In this document: in pieces, positions 25,020 to 36,800 of the stretch
Layout of the letters: each line of letters starts with the position of its first letter
How positions within the stretch are numbered: the first letter of the stretch is position 1
Source of the DNA: Salminus brasiliensis
Lineage: Eukaryota > Chordata > Actinopteri > Characiformes > Bryconidae
Reading direction: 5' to 3'
Length of the DNA: 64,000 nt
Assembly: GCF_030463535.1 (NCBI RefSeq)
Contig: NC_132878.1
Location: 26,360,425 to 26,424,424 of the forward strand
The notes under the pieces: model-generated
What the model was told of the DNA's origin: nothing
Database searches by the model: none
What the model saw: the letters and a program-made list of their open reading frames with translations, nothing else
Position numbers and translations under genes: made by a program

Positions 25020-25510
25020 GACCCCACTACCACTACTTCACTACCATACAGCACAATGGGCAAGACCGTACTGCAAAGATCTTCTAAGTGGGGCGTCAAT
25101 GTTATGTTCTTAATTGAGTAAAGGCCTCTGTAGGCCTTTTCCTTCAGTGCATCCACTGCCAGGCCCAGGTAATCCAAGGTAATTATAAGAAATAGTTTGA
25201 TCTAGGGTGGTGCCTCCAAGATCGAACATGTACCTTGTTTTCTGAGATCTGTCCTTCTATTGGAAGAACATGGGTTTACTGTCGGAAATGCACTTCTCCA
25301 GCAGCTCCAAATGCTGCTGAAGCCCTTTTCTCGTGGGCGACAGCATCACCAGGTCATCTGCATAATGGAGAAATTTATCTTCGGTTTCCATTAGCGTCAG
25401 GCTGGGAGTTGCAGATTGCTCCAGTAACACTGTTAGATCATTAATGTATATAATAAAGACAGTAGGAGACAAGCTGCAACCGTACCTGACACCATGCCCC
25501 TGAGTGGTGC
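25020..25510 (-). mobile_element. Non-LTR retrotransposon RT fragment
   Basis: The minus strand encodes a piece of a LINE reverse transcriptase. It has 'GVRYGCSLSPTVFIIYIND', then 'FLHYADDLVMLSPT' with YADD at 25353-25364. Across frame breaks, thumb-type sequence follows near 25260-25020 ('SYNYLGL', 'ALKEKAYRGLYSI', 'LPIVLYGSEV'). It is a different clade from the L2 at 12.7 kb (YADDL rather than YADDTQLY). It is truncated at both ends and runs into a CT microsatellite at 25510, so any apparent longer protein there is a read-through of repeat. It cannot be functional. Confidence 0.8.
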
Positions 25511-25549
25511 CTCTCTCTCTCTCCCTGTCTCTTTCTGACTCTCCCTTTC

Positions 25550-25604
<55 letters not shown>
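25511..25604. repeat. (CT)n microsatellite
   Basis: CT-rich from 25511, becoming pure (CT)n from about 25555 to 25602. Confidence 0.9.
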
Positions 25605-25605
<1 letters not shown>

Positions 25606-25949
25606 GTTCTCTGGGTCGTTATTAATGAGACAGTGTGTATCAGGGTATGAGAATGTGTATTATGTGTTGTCCTAGGGTTTTTGATAAGTTGGTGCTTGAT
25701 ACGTGATAAAATAGCCCCACTAGAGCCACAAATCAAACACCTTCAAATTTGATGAGTCCAATAATATAAATTCTGTGTGCCGTAAAGCTGCACCGCGTGC
25801 AATTAAACAGGACTGATTCAGCTCGCTGTTGTAGTATATTCGTTGGCTTTGCAGATGTAGAAAAGAAAGGGGGCCCCGTTTCTTGACCAAATAGACACAA
25901 ATTGAACAGAGATAAGATGCTGTTTAGATTTGGACATCCCGTTGGGCAG

Positions 25950-26245
25950 ACGTGTCAGTGAGTTAAACGCTGTCCAGATGTGGCCATGGACCACTTAGGT
26001 AATGGGGGAGCTAATGGCTGGTCCCTATGGATGAAATGTAAACATTCCATATATGGCAACATTCCAACAGAATGTGGCGTGAAAGAAGGTATAAAAACTA
26101 AAGGTATTCCTAAGTCGGAGAGAGAGAGACCGAAGGGCACCCAGAATTGGCAGACTCTCTCCACACTGTTCTTTCGATTGCAATAAAATATATTATTGTT
26201 ACAACTAAAGACGGTGGCTACAGACTCTCCTTTTTGAATAACAAG
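25950..26245 (+). mobile_element. Candidate solo LTR fragment
   Basis: The stretch has the spacing of an LTR. A TATA box 'GTATAAAAACT' lies at about 26090, and 'CAATAAAATA' (a poly-A signal) at about 26180. It could begin TGTCAG near 25952 and end at 'GAATAACA' near 26242. No internal coding region is attached, and I could not confirm a target-site duplication. It could also be a short promoter-bearing repeat of another class. Confidence 0.35.
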
Positions 26246-26398
26246 TCCATCTCCAGAAGAAGACGAACCGAGACGACACTGTAATGAAGCGTGCAGCTGG
26301 TAAGTGCTCAGAACTGATTAGAGTCAAGGAAGATTGTCAGACATGCAGAACTGCTGGGTGTTATGTTTGACTGTGTGTGTTCCACTGCTGCAGAAATA

Positions 26399-26567
26399 CA
26401 CTCTGATGCCAAAAGTTTGTGGACACAATATCATTCTTCCTCCACTTCTTCCAAAATCAAGGGTATAAACAGTAGCTTTGACAACCTTTTGCTGCAGTAA
26501 CAACTTCTGCTCCTCTAGGAAGGCTTTGAAACATTGTTGTGAGGAGGATTTGACTGCATTCAGCCAC
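26399..26567 (+). mobile_element. Short Tc1-derived element, family M, truncated copy
   Basis: It starts after TA (26397-26398) with 'CACTCTGATGCCAAAAGTTT' and 'TGTGGACAC', matching the terminal repeat of the elements at 38033, 48107 and 59093. The interior ('AAATCAAGGGTATAAACAG', 'GGATTTGACTGCATTCAGCC') belongs to the same family as I remember it. It ends abruptly where duplicated segment copy 2 begins. Confidence 0.6.
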
Positions 26568-26836
26568 ACGCTTATGAGAGTTATGACTCTAATTAACAGC
26601 AAAAAAATGGTTTAGGTCCACAGCATTCGATACCTTGGATAATAGACTGATGAGATGTGCTAATGAGAGTTTTTCACGCTTATCTGTATTAATAAGCTGG
26701 ATTTCATGGTGTGGGTATTTTTAATTGCAACACTCTGACTTATTTACTCATAATAAAAATAACACTCATGTGTCATGGTGAAGAGAAAATTATGTAATTT
26801 AAGCTTCTGAGAAGCCCAGTGTCCAATAATTACTCA
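26568..26836 (+). repeat. Duplicated segment, copy 2
   Basis: Partner of 23430-23778 with the same order and orientation, shorter by several small deletions. It begins inside a truncated Tc1-derived element and ends 120 bases before the 48-bp array. Confidence 0.9.
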
Positions 26837-26956
26837 TACTGCTAGTATTATTATTATAAGCATTACACATCCAACAACAGGCAAATCATTTTTTCAATAT
26901 TCACAAGTCGTTATTCTCCAAGTCATGATATTTGATATATATCTGTTAAAAAGGTA

Positions 26957-29900
26957 AAGCTGGTATACGGGTCACCAGCAAAACCAGCATGTGTTGTGCT
27001 GTGGATAGTGGTTTACTGGTCACCAGGAAAACCAGCATGTGTTGTGTTGGGAATAGTGGTTTACTGGTCACCAGCAAAACCAGCATGTGTTGTGTCGTGG
27101 ATAGTGGTATACTGGTCACCAGCAAAACCAGCATGTGTTGTGTTGTGGAAGCTGGTATACTGGTCACCAGCAAAACCAGCATGTGTTGTGTTGTGGAAGC
27201 TGGTATACTGGTTACCAGCAAAACCAGCATGTGTTGTGTTGTGTTGTGGAAGCTGGTATACTGGTCACCAGCAAAGTCAGCATGTGTTGTGTTGTGGAAG
27301 CTGGTATACTGGTCACCAGCAAAACCAGCATGTGTTGTGTTGTGGAAGCTGGTATACTGGTCACCAGCAAAATCAGCATGTGTTGTTCGTTTGGCGCTGG
27401 TATACTGGTCACCAGCAAAACCAGCATGTGTTGTATGTTAGACACTAATGGTCACCAGCAAAACCAGCATGTGTTGTGTTGTGGAAGCTGGAATACTGGT
27501 CACCGGCAAAACCAGCATGTGTTGTGTTGTGGAAGCTGGTATACTGGTCACCAGCAAAACCAGCATGTGTTGTGCATTGGACGCTGGTATACTGGTCACC
27601 AGCAAAACCAGCACGTGTTGTATGTTGGACACTAATGGTCACCAGCAAAACCAGCATGTGTTGTGTTGTGGAAGCTGGTATACGGGTCACCAGCAAAACC
27701 AGCATGTGTTGTGTTGTGGAAGCTGGAATACTGGTCACCGGCAAAACCAGCATGTGTTGTGTTGTGGAAGCTGGTATACTGGTCACCAGCAAAACCAGCA
27801 TGTGTTGTGCATTGGACGCTGGTATACTGGTCACCAGCAAAACCAGCACGTGTTGTATGTTGGACACTAATGGTCACCAGCAAAACCAGCATGTGTTGTG
27901 TTGTGGAAGCTGGTATACGGGTCACCAGCAAAACCAGCATGTGTTGTGTTGTGGAAGCTGGAATACTGGTCACCGGCAAAACCAGCATGTGTTGTGTTGT
28001 GGAAGCTGGTATACTGGTCACCAGCAAAACCAGCATGTGTTGTGTTGTGGAAGCTGGAATACTGGTCACCGGCAAAACCAGCATGTGTTGTGTTGTGGAA
28101 GCTGGTATACTGGTCACCAGCAAAATCAGCATGTGTTGTGTTGTGGAAGCTGGTATACTGGTCACCGGCAAAACCAGCATGTGTTGTGTTGTGGAAGCTG
28201 GTATACTGGTCACCAGCAAAACCAGCATGTGTTGTGCATTGGACGCTGGTATACTGGTCACCAGCAAAACCAGCACGTGTTGTATGTTGGACACTAATGA
28301 TCACCAGCAAAACCAGCATGTGTTGTGTTGTGGAAGCTGGTATACGGGTCACCAGCAAAACCAGCATGTGTTGTGTTGTGGAAGCTGGAATACTGGTCAC
28401 CAGCAAAACCAGCATGTGTTGTGGAAGCTGGTATACGGGTCACCAGCAAAACCAGCATATGTTGTGTTGTGGATAGTGGTTTACTGGTCACCAGCAAAAC
28501 CAGCATGTGTTGTGTTGTGGAAGCTGGTATACTGGTCACCAGCAAAACCAGCATGTGTTGTGTTGTGGAAGCTGGAATACTGGTCACCAGCAAAACCAGC
28601 ATGTGTTGTGTTGTGGATAGTGGTATACTGGTCACCAGCAAAACTAGCATGTGTTGTGCGTTGGACGCTGGTATACTGGTCACCAGCAAAACCAGCATGT
28701 GTTGTGTTGTGAATAGTGGTATACTGGTCACCAGCAAAACCAGCATATGTTGTGTTGTGGAAGCTGGTATACTGGTCACCAGCAAAACCAGCATGTGTTG
28801 TGCATTGGACGCTGGTATACTGGTCACCAGCAAAACCAGCACGTGTTGTATGTTGGACACTAATGGTCACCAGCAAATCCAGCATGCGTTGTGTTGTGGA
28901 AGCTGGTATACTGGTCACCAGCAAAACCAGCATGTGTTGTGTTGTGGAAGCTGGTATACTGGTCACCAGCAAAACCAGCATGTGTTGTGTTGTGGAAGCT
29001 GGAATACTGGTCACCGGCAAAACCAGCATGTGTTGTGTTGTGAAAGCTGGTATACTGGTCACCAGCAAAACCAGCATGTGTTGTGCATTGGACGCTGGTA
29101 TACTGGTCACCAGCAAAACCAGCATGTGTTGTGTTGTGGAAGCTGGAATACTGGTCACCGGCAAAACCAGCATGTGTTGTGTTGTGGAAGCTGGTATACT
29201 GGTCACCAGCAAAACCAGCATGTGTTGTGCATTGGACGCTGGTATACTGGTCACCAGCAAAACCAGCATGTGTTGTGTTGTGAATAGTGGTATACTGGTC
29301 ACCAGCAAAACCAGCATGTGTTGTGTTGTGGAAGCTGGAATACTGGTCACCAGCAAAACCAGCATGTGTTGTGTTGTGGAAGCTGGAATACTGGTCACCG
29401 GCAAAACCAGCATGTGTTGTGTTGTGGAAGCTGGTATACTGGTCACCAGCAAAACCAGCATGTGTTGTGCATTGGACGCTGGTATACTGGTCACCAGCAA
29501 AACCAGCATGTGTTGTATGTTGGACACTAATGGTCACCAGCAAAACCAGCATGTGTTGTGTTGTGGAAGCTGGAATACTGGTCACCGGCAAAACCAGCAT
29601 GTGTTGTGTTGTGGAAGCTGGTATACTGGTCACCAGCAAAACCAGCATGTGTTGTGTTGTGGAAGCTGGAATACTGGTCACCGGCAAAACCAGCATGTGT
29701 TGTGTTGTGGAAGCTGGTATACTGGTCACCAGCAAAATCAGCATGTGTTGTGTTGTGGAAGCTGGTATACTGGTCACCGGCAAAACCAGCATGTGTTGTG
29801 TTGTGGAAGCTGGTATACTGGTCACCAGCAAAACCAGCATGTGTTGTGCATTGGACGCTGGTATACTGGTCACCAGCAAAACCAGCACGTGTTGTATGTT

Positions 29901-32900
29901 GGACACTAATGGTCACCAGCAAAACCAGCATGTGTTGTGTTGTGGAAGCTGGTATACGGGTCACCAGCAAAACCAGCATGTGTTGTGTTGTGGAAGCTGG
30001 AATACTGGTCACCAGCAAAACCAGCATGTGTTGTGGAAGCTGGTATACGGGTCACCAGCAAAACCAGCATGTGTTGTGTTGTGGATAGTGGTTTACTGGT
30101 CACCAGCAAAACCAGCATGTGTTGTGTTGTGGAAGCTGGTATACTGGTCACCAGCAAAACCAGCATGTGTTGTGTTGTGGTAGCTGGAATACTGGTCACC
30201 AGCAAAACCAGCATGTGTTGTGCATTGGACGCTGGTATACTGGTCACCAGCAAAACCAGCACGTGTTGTATGTTGGACACTAATGGTCACCAGCAAAACC
30301 AGCATGTGTTGTGTTGTGGAAGCTGGTATACGGGTCACCAGCAAAACCAGCATGTGTTGTGTTGTGGAAGCTGGAATACTGGTCACCAGCAAAACCAGCA
30401 TGTGTTGTGGAAGCTGGTATACGGGTCACCAGCAAAACCAGCATGTGTTGTGTTGTGGATAGTGGTTTACTGGTCACCAGCAAAACCAGCATGTGTTGTG
30501 TTGTGGAAGCTGGTATACTGGTCACCAGCAAAACCAGCATGTGTTGTGTTGTGGAAGCTGGAATACTGGTCACCAGCAAAACCAGCATGTGTTGTGTTGT
30601 GGATAGTGGTATACTGGTCACCAGCAAAACCAGCATGTGTTGTGTTGTGTTGTGGAAGCTGGTATACGGGTCACCAGCAAAACCAGCATGTGTTGTGTTG
30701 TGGAAGCTGGAATACTGGTCACCAGCAAAACCAGCATGTGTTGTGGAAGCTGGTATACGGGTCACCAGCAAAACCAGCATGTGTTGTGTTGTGGATAGTG
30801 GTTTACTGGTCACCAGCAAAACCAGCATGTGTTGTGTTGTGGAAGCTGGTATACTGGTCACCAGCAAAACCAGCATGTGTTGTGTTGTGGTAGCTGGAAT
30901 ACGGGTCACCAGCAAAACCAGCATGTGTTGTGCATTGGACGCTGCTATACTGGTCACCAGCAAAACCAGCACGTGTTGTATGTTGGACACTAATGGTCAC
31001 CAGCAAAACCAGCATGTGTTGTGTTGTGGAAGCTGGTATACGGGTCACCAGCAAAACCAGCATGTGTTGTGTTGTGGAAGCTGGAATACTGGTCACCAGC
31101 AAAACCAGCATGTGTTGTGGAAGCTGGTATACGGGTCACCAGCAAAACCAGCATGTGTTGTGTTGTGGATAGTGGTTTACTGGTCACCAGCAAAACCAGC
31201 ATGTGTTGTGTTGTGGAAGCTGGTATACTGGTCACCAGCAAAACCAGCATGTGTTGTGTTGTGGAAGCTGGAATACTGGTCACCAGCAAAACCAGCATGT
31301 GTTGTGTTGTGGATAGTGGTATACTGGTCACCAGCAAAACTAGCATGTGTTGTGCGTTGGACGCTGGTATACTGGTCACCAGCAAAACCAGCATGTGTTG
31401 TGCATTGGACGCTGGTATACTGGTCACCAGCAAAACCAGCACGTGTTGTATGTTGGACACTAATGGTCACCAGCAAATCCAGCATGCGTTGTGTTGTGGA
31501 AGCTGGTATACTGGTCACCAGCAAAACCAGCATGTGTTGTGTTGTGGAAGCTGGTATACTGGTCACCAGCAAAACCAGCATGTGTTGTGTTGTGAATAGT
31601 GGTATACTGGTCACCGGCAAAACCAGCATGTGTTGTGTTGTGGAAGCTGGTATACTGGTCACCAGCAAAACCAGCATGTGTTGTTCGTTTGGCGCTGGTA
31701 TACTGGTCACCAGCAAAACCAGCATGTGTTGTGCATTGGAAGCTGGTATACTGGTCACCAGCAAAACCAGCATGTGTTGTATGTTAGACACTAATGGTCA
31801 CCAGCAAAACCAGCATGTGTTGTGTTGTGGAAGCTGGTATACTGGTCACCAGCAAAACCAGCATGTGTTGTGTTGTGGAAGCTGGAATACTGGTCACCGG
31901 CAAAACCAGCATGTGTTGTGTTGTGGAAGCTGGTATACTGGTCACCAGCAAAACCAGCATGTGTTGTGCATTGGACGCTGGTATACTGGTCACCAGCAAA
32001 ACCAGCACGTGTTGTATGTTGGACACTAATGGTCACCAGCAAAACCAGCATGTGTTGTGCTGTGGAAGCTGGTATACGGGTCACCAGCAAAACCAGCATG
32101 TGTTGTGTTGTGGAAGCTGGAATACTGGTCACCGGCAAAACCAGCATGTGTTGTGTTGTGGAAGCTGGTATACTGGTCACCAGCAAAATCAGCATGTGTT
32201 GTGTTGTGGAAGCTGGAATACTGGTCACCGGCAAAACCAGCATGTGTTGTGTTGTGGAAGCTGGTATACTGGTCACCAGCAAAATCAGCATGTGTTGTGT
32301 TGTGGAAGCTGGTATACTGGTCACCGGCAAAACCAGCATGTGTTGTGTTGTGGAAGCTGGTATACTGGTCACCAGCAAAACCAGCACGTGTTGTATGTTG
32401 GACACTAATGGTCACCAGCAAAACCAGCATGTGTTGTGTTGTGGAAGCTGGTATACGGGTCACCAGCAAAACCAGCATGTGTTGTGTTGTGGAAGCTGGA
32501 ATACTGGTCACCAGCAAAACTAGCATGTGTTGTGCGTTGGACGCTGGTATACTGGTCACCAGCAAAACCAGCATGTGTTGTGTTGTGAATAGTGGTATAC
32601 TGGTCACCAGCAAAACCAGCATATGTTGTGTTGTGGAAGCTGGTATACTGGTCACCAGCAAAACTAGCATGTGTTGTGCATTGGACGCTGGTATACTGGT
32701 CACCAGCAAAACCAGCACGTGTTGTATGTTGGACACTAATGGTCACCAGCAAATCCAGCATGCGTTGTGTTGTGGATAGTGGTATACTGGTCACCAGCAA
32801 AATCAGCATGTGTTGTGCATTGGAAGCTGGTATACTGGTCACCAGCAAAACCAGCATGTGTTGTGTTGTGGATAGTGGTATACTGGTCACCAGCAAAACC

Positions 32901-33085
32901 AGCATGTGTTGTGTTGTGGAAGCTGGAATACTGGTCACCAGCAAAACCAGCATGTGTTGTGTTGTGGATAGTGGTATACTGGTCACCAGCAAAATCAGCA
33001 TGTGTTGTGCATTGGAAGCTGGTATACTGGTCACCAGCAAAACCAGTATGTGTTGTGCATTGGACACTAATGGTCACCAGCACAG
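26957..33085. repeat. 48-bp minisatellite array, about 6.1 kb
   Basis: Roughly 128 units of 48 bp follow each other without interruption. The unit holds 'GGTCACCAGCAAAACCAGC', 'ATGTGTTGTG', and a variable part. Main variants are GAAGCTGGTATAC, GAAGCTGGAATAC, GACGCTGGTATAC, GATAGTGGTTTAC and a short 43-bp unit with GGACACTAATG. Units are very similar, which points to recent amplification or strong homogenisation. Each 48-bp unit is 16 codons, so long false open frames run on both strands. Distances between successive GGACACTAATG units fit sums of 48 and 43. The array stops about 320 bases before the vma21 start codon. Confidence 0.97.
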
Positions 33086-33179
33086 CACTATACCCATTAC
33101 CAGATTCGGCTTTGCATGGAATTCAACCCAAATGTGCATCTTTGGACCCTGAACCGAACTGAACTGAACTGAAGAGAAT

Positions 33180-33402
33180 GGAGTGGAGGTGAGTTGAAGT
33201 GAGCGGTGTTGCGCGGGTGTCAGTAAATGCGTGGAGCGACGTCTCCCTCTGGTGCCCACGGTGGGAACAGCAGGCCCGCCGCAGTATTGGCGTTACGTGA
33301 CAGCAACCCGGAAAATAAACAATGTCGACCGTGGCTGTGTCGCAGACTGTCCATGTTTCTAATTAATTAAACACAGTTTGCGCCTCTCCTCCGAACGGCA
33401 AG
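33180..33402 (+). promoter_or_regulatory. vma21: Probable vma21 promoter and 5' UTR
   Basis: This is the segment between the minisatellite and the start codon. It is richer in CpG than its surroundings (CGCGGG near 33213, GCGACG near 33236, CCCGCCGC near 33275, ACGTGAC near 33295) and has no clear TATA box. That fits a housekeeping-type promoter. The transcription start cannot be placed from sequence alone. Confidence 0.5.
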
Positions 33403-33806
33403 ATGGAGAGCTACGACAAGACGTCCCTCGGCTCCAAATCTGGGGCGGTGGTAGACAGCAGAGGGTGAGATGGTGTTAGTCATTTCAGTATTTGAGTGCT
33501 GGGTTAGCTTAGCTGCAGCAACTCTGCACTCACTCATTCAAGATTAGGGGAGTTTCTTGTTGCCATTGTCCGTTCCACCTTAAATGGTGCAGCAGTTGCA
33601 GTCTGGCGCTTGAGGTGCCAGACCGTAGTGCTAGCGAACTGCTGCACCATTTAAGGTGGAACGGACAATCTGAATAAGCAGCAACTTCCGTCAACTAAAC
33701 AGCCTGCATTTGTAAAACAGCCAGAGTCGTGTCCGTAAAGAGGGGTCTATGTATGTGTCCATATAAACATTTAATATCGTTATAAATAATTAACCATTTA
33801 TCGCGT

Positions 33807-33850
<44 letters not shown>

Positions 33851-36800
33851 ATATTGTAAACGCATGTTAATAAATGAACCCGTGAAGTGTTCTGAATACC
33901 ATTTAAAGACCTCCTGTACTGCATTGTCTTGTATTGTAGTTGATTCACTGGACTCTGCATATCATATTTATGTGCTTTTGTTTACCAAACATAACCATAA
34001 TTAATTTTACATGGCAGTTTTTAACCGCGATTTATCACATATAATTAAACAGGCTGATTTTCGTAAAGTGCCTTTAAGATATACTATATACCAGTGTGTG
34101 TGTGTGTGTGTATGTGTGTGTGTGTGTGTATGTTCTGATAGATAGCTCTGATAAGTCCTGACCTATTATCAAGACATCCTGTTTGTGGGATATGATGTTG
34201 TCCTTGACCTTGGGTCAAACTGAAAGGCTGGACTGTGTACGCCCTCAGATGACCTCAGCTGAGCCTGAACTCTCTCAGGAAACTGATAAAATCTAAGGCT
34301 AATTCAGTTTATTGAGAAGGTCCCAGGTTATTGGACAGTGATCTTATATAGGGGTGCAACCAAATCCTGTATGTGTGCATGTGTGAGGTCTTTCATTTTT
34401 AAGAAAACTCCACTGATCAGCCATTACATTAATCCCACTGACAGGAACAAATTGCATAAAATTGATTATCTGGTGACAAAGACACCTGCCAGAATGTGGA
34501 ATTGACCCATTAGGCAGCAAGTGAACCGTCTGTTCTTGAAGCTTGAAGTGTTGGAAGCAGGAAAAATGGGCAAGCATGAAGATCTAAGCGACTTTGACAA
34601 AGGTCAGAGCAGGTGTTCATTATGGAGGTCAGCTGCTCCATAGTGGTGTGTTGATTGCTCTGTGGGGCACCACAACGGATGCCGTTGGAAGGCACTCAAT
34701 TTGCAAGAAGTCCATTCTCGGTACACCTTCACTTGGCAGCTCTAGATCATCCCATGGAGTTAGCAGTTTCCGAGATGCTACCACCCTTCGTCCGATACTC
34801 TTTTATTATGCACCTTTGGACATCAGTCAGATCGCACCCTTTTTCCTATAACAGTCGTTTTGTACTCTGCTGCACCGGATAGGAGTTTTCGCTTATTTAT
34901 AAGACAGCAAACCCTGTCACATGGCATATGTGACATCCCGGCAAAGTTCATTCCAAACCGGGGGTGGTCATAATATTCTGATATGACTGTTACAGTGGAC
35001 ATGTACGTTTGGACATAGATGATCTGCACCATGATGGCCTTGGGAGGGTTAATAATGACGGATTTTACACCTCAGATTTAAGGGTGTAGCTTTCATAACA
35101 GCAGTACTTATGTGTGCATGGATGGTTTTATTGTAACAGCAGCATAAATCAGTGGTTCTATTTTCAGAAGCAGAGCACTGAAAGTTCAGTTAACTAAACT
35201 AATAAGCTTTTATTTCCCCAGAAAACACTGGTATCCAGAGAACATAAAGCCGCTTAAGTCGAGCTGCACACTGAGCTCAATTTCAGAAATGCCCAAACCC
35301 TTTCAGTTGTGTAGTGCAGTGCAGTTTTTGTTAATGTTAATGTTAATGGGAGCCTTGCTGTTTGGGAGATACTCCGACCTGCAGTCGTCGTACCGTAATG
35401 GTCTGGCTTTAACAGAATGATTTAGATCTTCACACTTCCCATTTCTCCCTCATCCAATACGTTGACTACGAGAGCAGGGGTTCAATTACCATCTAACAGA
35501 TATCCCAGACCTTCACATGCACCGCTGTTACAACTTAATCAGCGTTATTGACTTCATCTGTGAGTGCTTGTAGTGACTGGGCTAATCAGTGTACATATTA
35601 TCTATTATCATATTATCATTATATATGTTTCAGGGTATTGTATTTTCACCATGTTGGGAAGTTATTTGGACTCAGAATAGTTGCTGCTATTGTTTTAAGC
35701 TCTGCTCAGTGTCGCAGTCCATATTTATAGACAACAGTGTGTCCTACAGTGTCAAAAATCTGTTAGAGATCACTGATCAAGCTTAGGCATGCAGTGAGCA
35801 AAATGCTTATTGGTGTAGTTTAAGCTTCTTATAAATTTCTTGTTAGCTACATTATCCTTGTCTTGGCTGATTGATTATGTAGGGGGACTGGATGGGCTGT
35901 ATACATGAGATTTTTGAGGTCTCTGACTGTCTCTTTCACTCAACAGGAATGATGGATCTCTGGTATCTGTACTGAAGACTCTTTTGTTTTTTACCATCTT
36001 GATGATCACTCTTCCCATTGGACTGTACTTTGCATCAAAGGCATATTTGTTTGAAGGTAGGGCTGCACCGACACCCCATCTCTCCCACCCATCAAACCTA
36101 TCTATTGCCTATATTGTATTCTGTCCATAGTTAAAACCCTATAGATCATGAAGGTAATCTCAGACTTTCCATCTTATTTGTGTATTATTAGTTTGTTTTG
36201 TTTTGTTTTGTTTTGTTTGTTATATATGTCTGATTGGGGTTACTCATTACACTTGTGATGAAAATATATCAATTGCTCTGATCTTTGCTTTTGAAACCCA
36301 AGGCCAAGGCTGGACATTACCTTCTTATGCCTGTTTAGAGAATACTACATCAATACTTCATGACTCTGATGTGACATTAAATTAATTATGCATCTCTTCC
36401 ACTAATCTAAGCCCATTTATTTACATCAATCACCTTTTTCTGAGAATTTGCTTTTTAAAACGGAACAGCATTACAGTCCAGACCAAAAGACAAAAAGTGT
36501 CTAAATTCCAGAAAAGTAGATTTATTTTTTTATATATATAAAAGATATTTAAAGGACTTTTAATGGAAAATATGTTCTCAGTATGCTGAGAAATCCTAAA
36601 ACAAAAAAGTCTCAATAAAAAGAAGTAATATTTTATTCCCAATAATTCTCATTAAAAAAGTAATAATAGTAATAATAATATGTAAATATTTGAAGACTAT
36701 AATAAATTCTGCAGAATGACTTTGTTACATTCTTCAATATAATCGGTGTTTTAGAGATTAAAGGCTTTCTTATGACACAGACCGCAGTCTGATTATATCG

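Noticed and set aside
25505..25736. N-terminal extension of the reverse-transcriptase frame
   Set aside because: Most of it is a translated GA microsatellite; real RT similarity starts near 25505.
26957..33085. CRISPR-like array
   Set aside because: Units are contiguous with no unique spacers, the unit is 48 bases, and the DNA is clearly vertebrate.
26946..33162. Very long open frames on both strands (up to 572 codons) with 16-residue repeats such as CVVLWKLVYWSPAKPA or MLVLLVTSIPASTTQH
   Set aside because: The unit of 48 bases is divisible by three and lacks stops in several frames, so long frames arise on both strands automatically. No start context, splice site or known protein supports coding.
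33291..33301. CLEAR/E-box (TFEB) site upstream of vma21
   Set aside because: The sequence is GTTACGTGAC, which lacks the CACGTG core.
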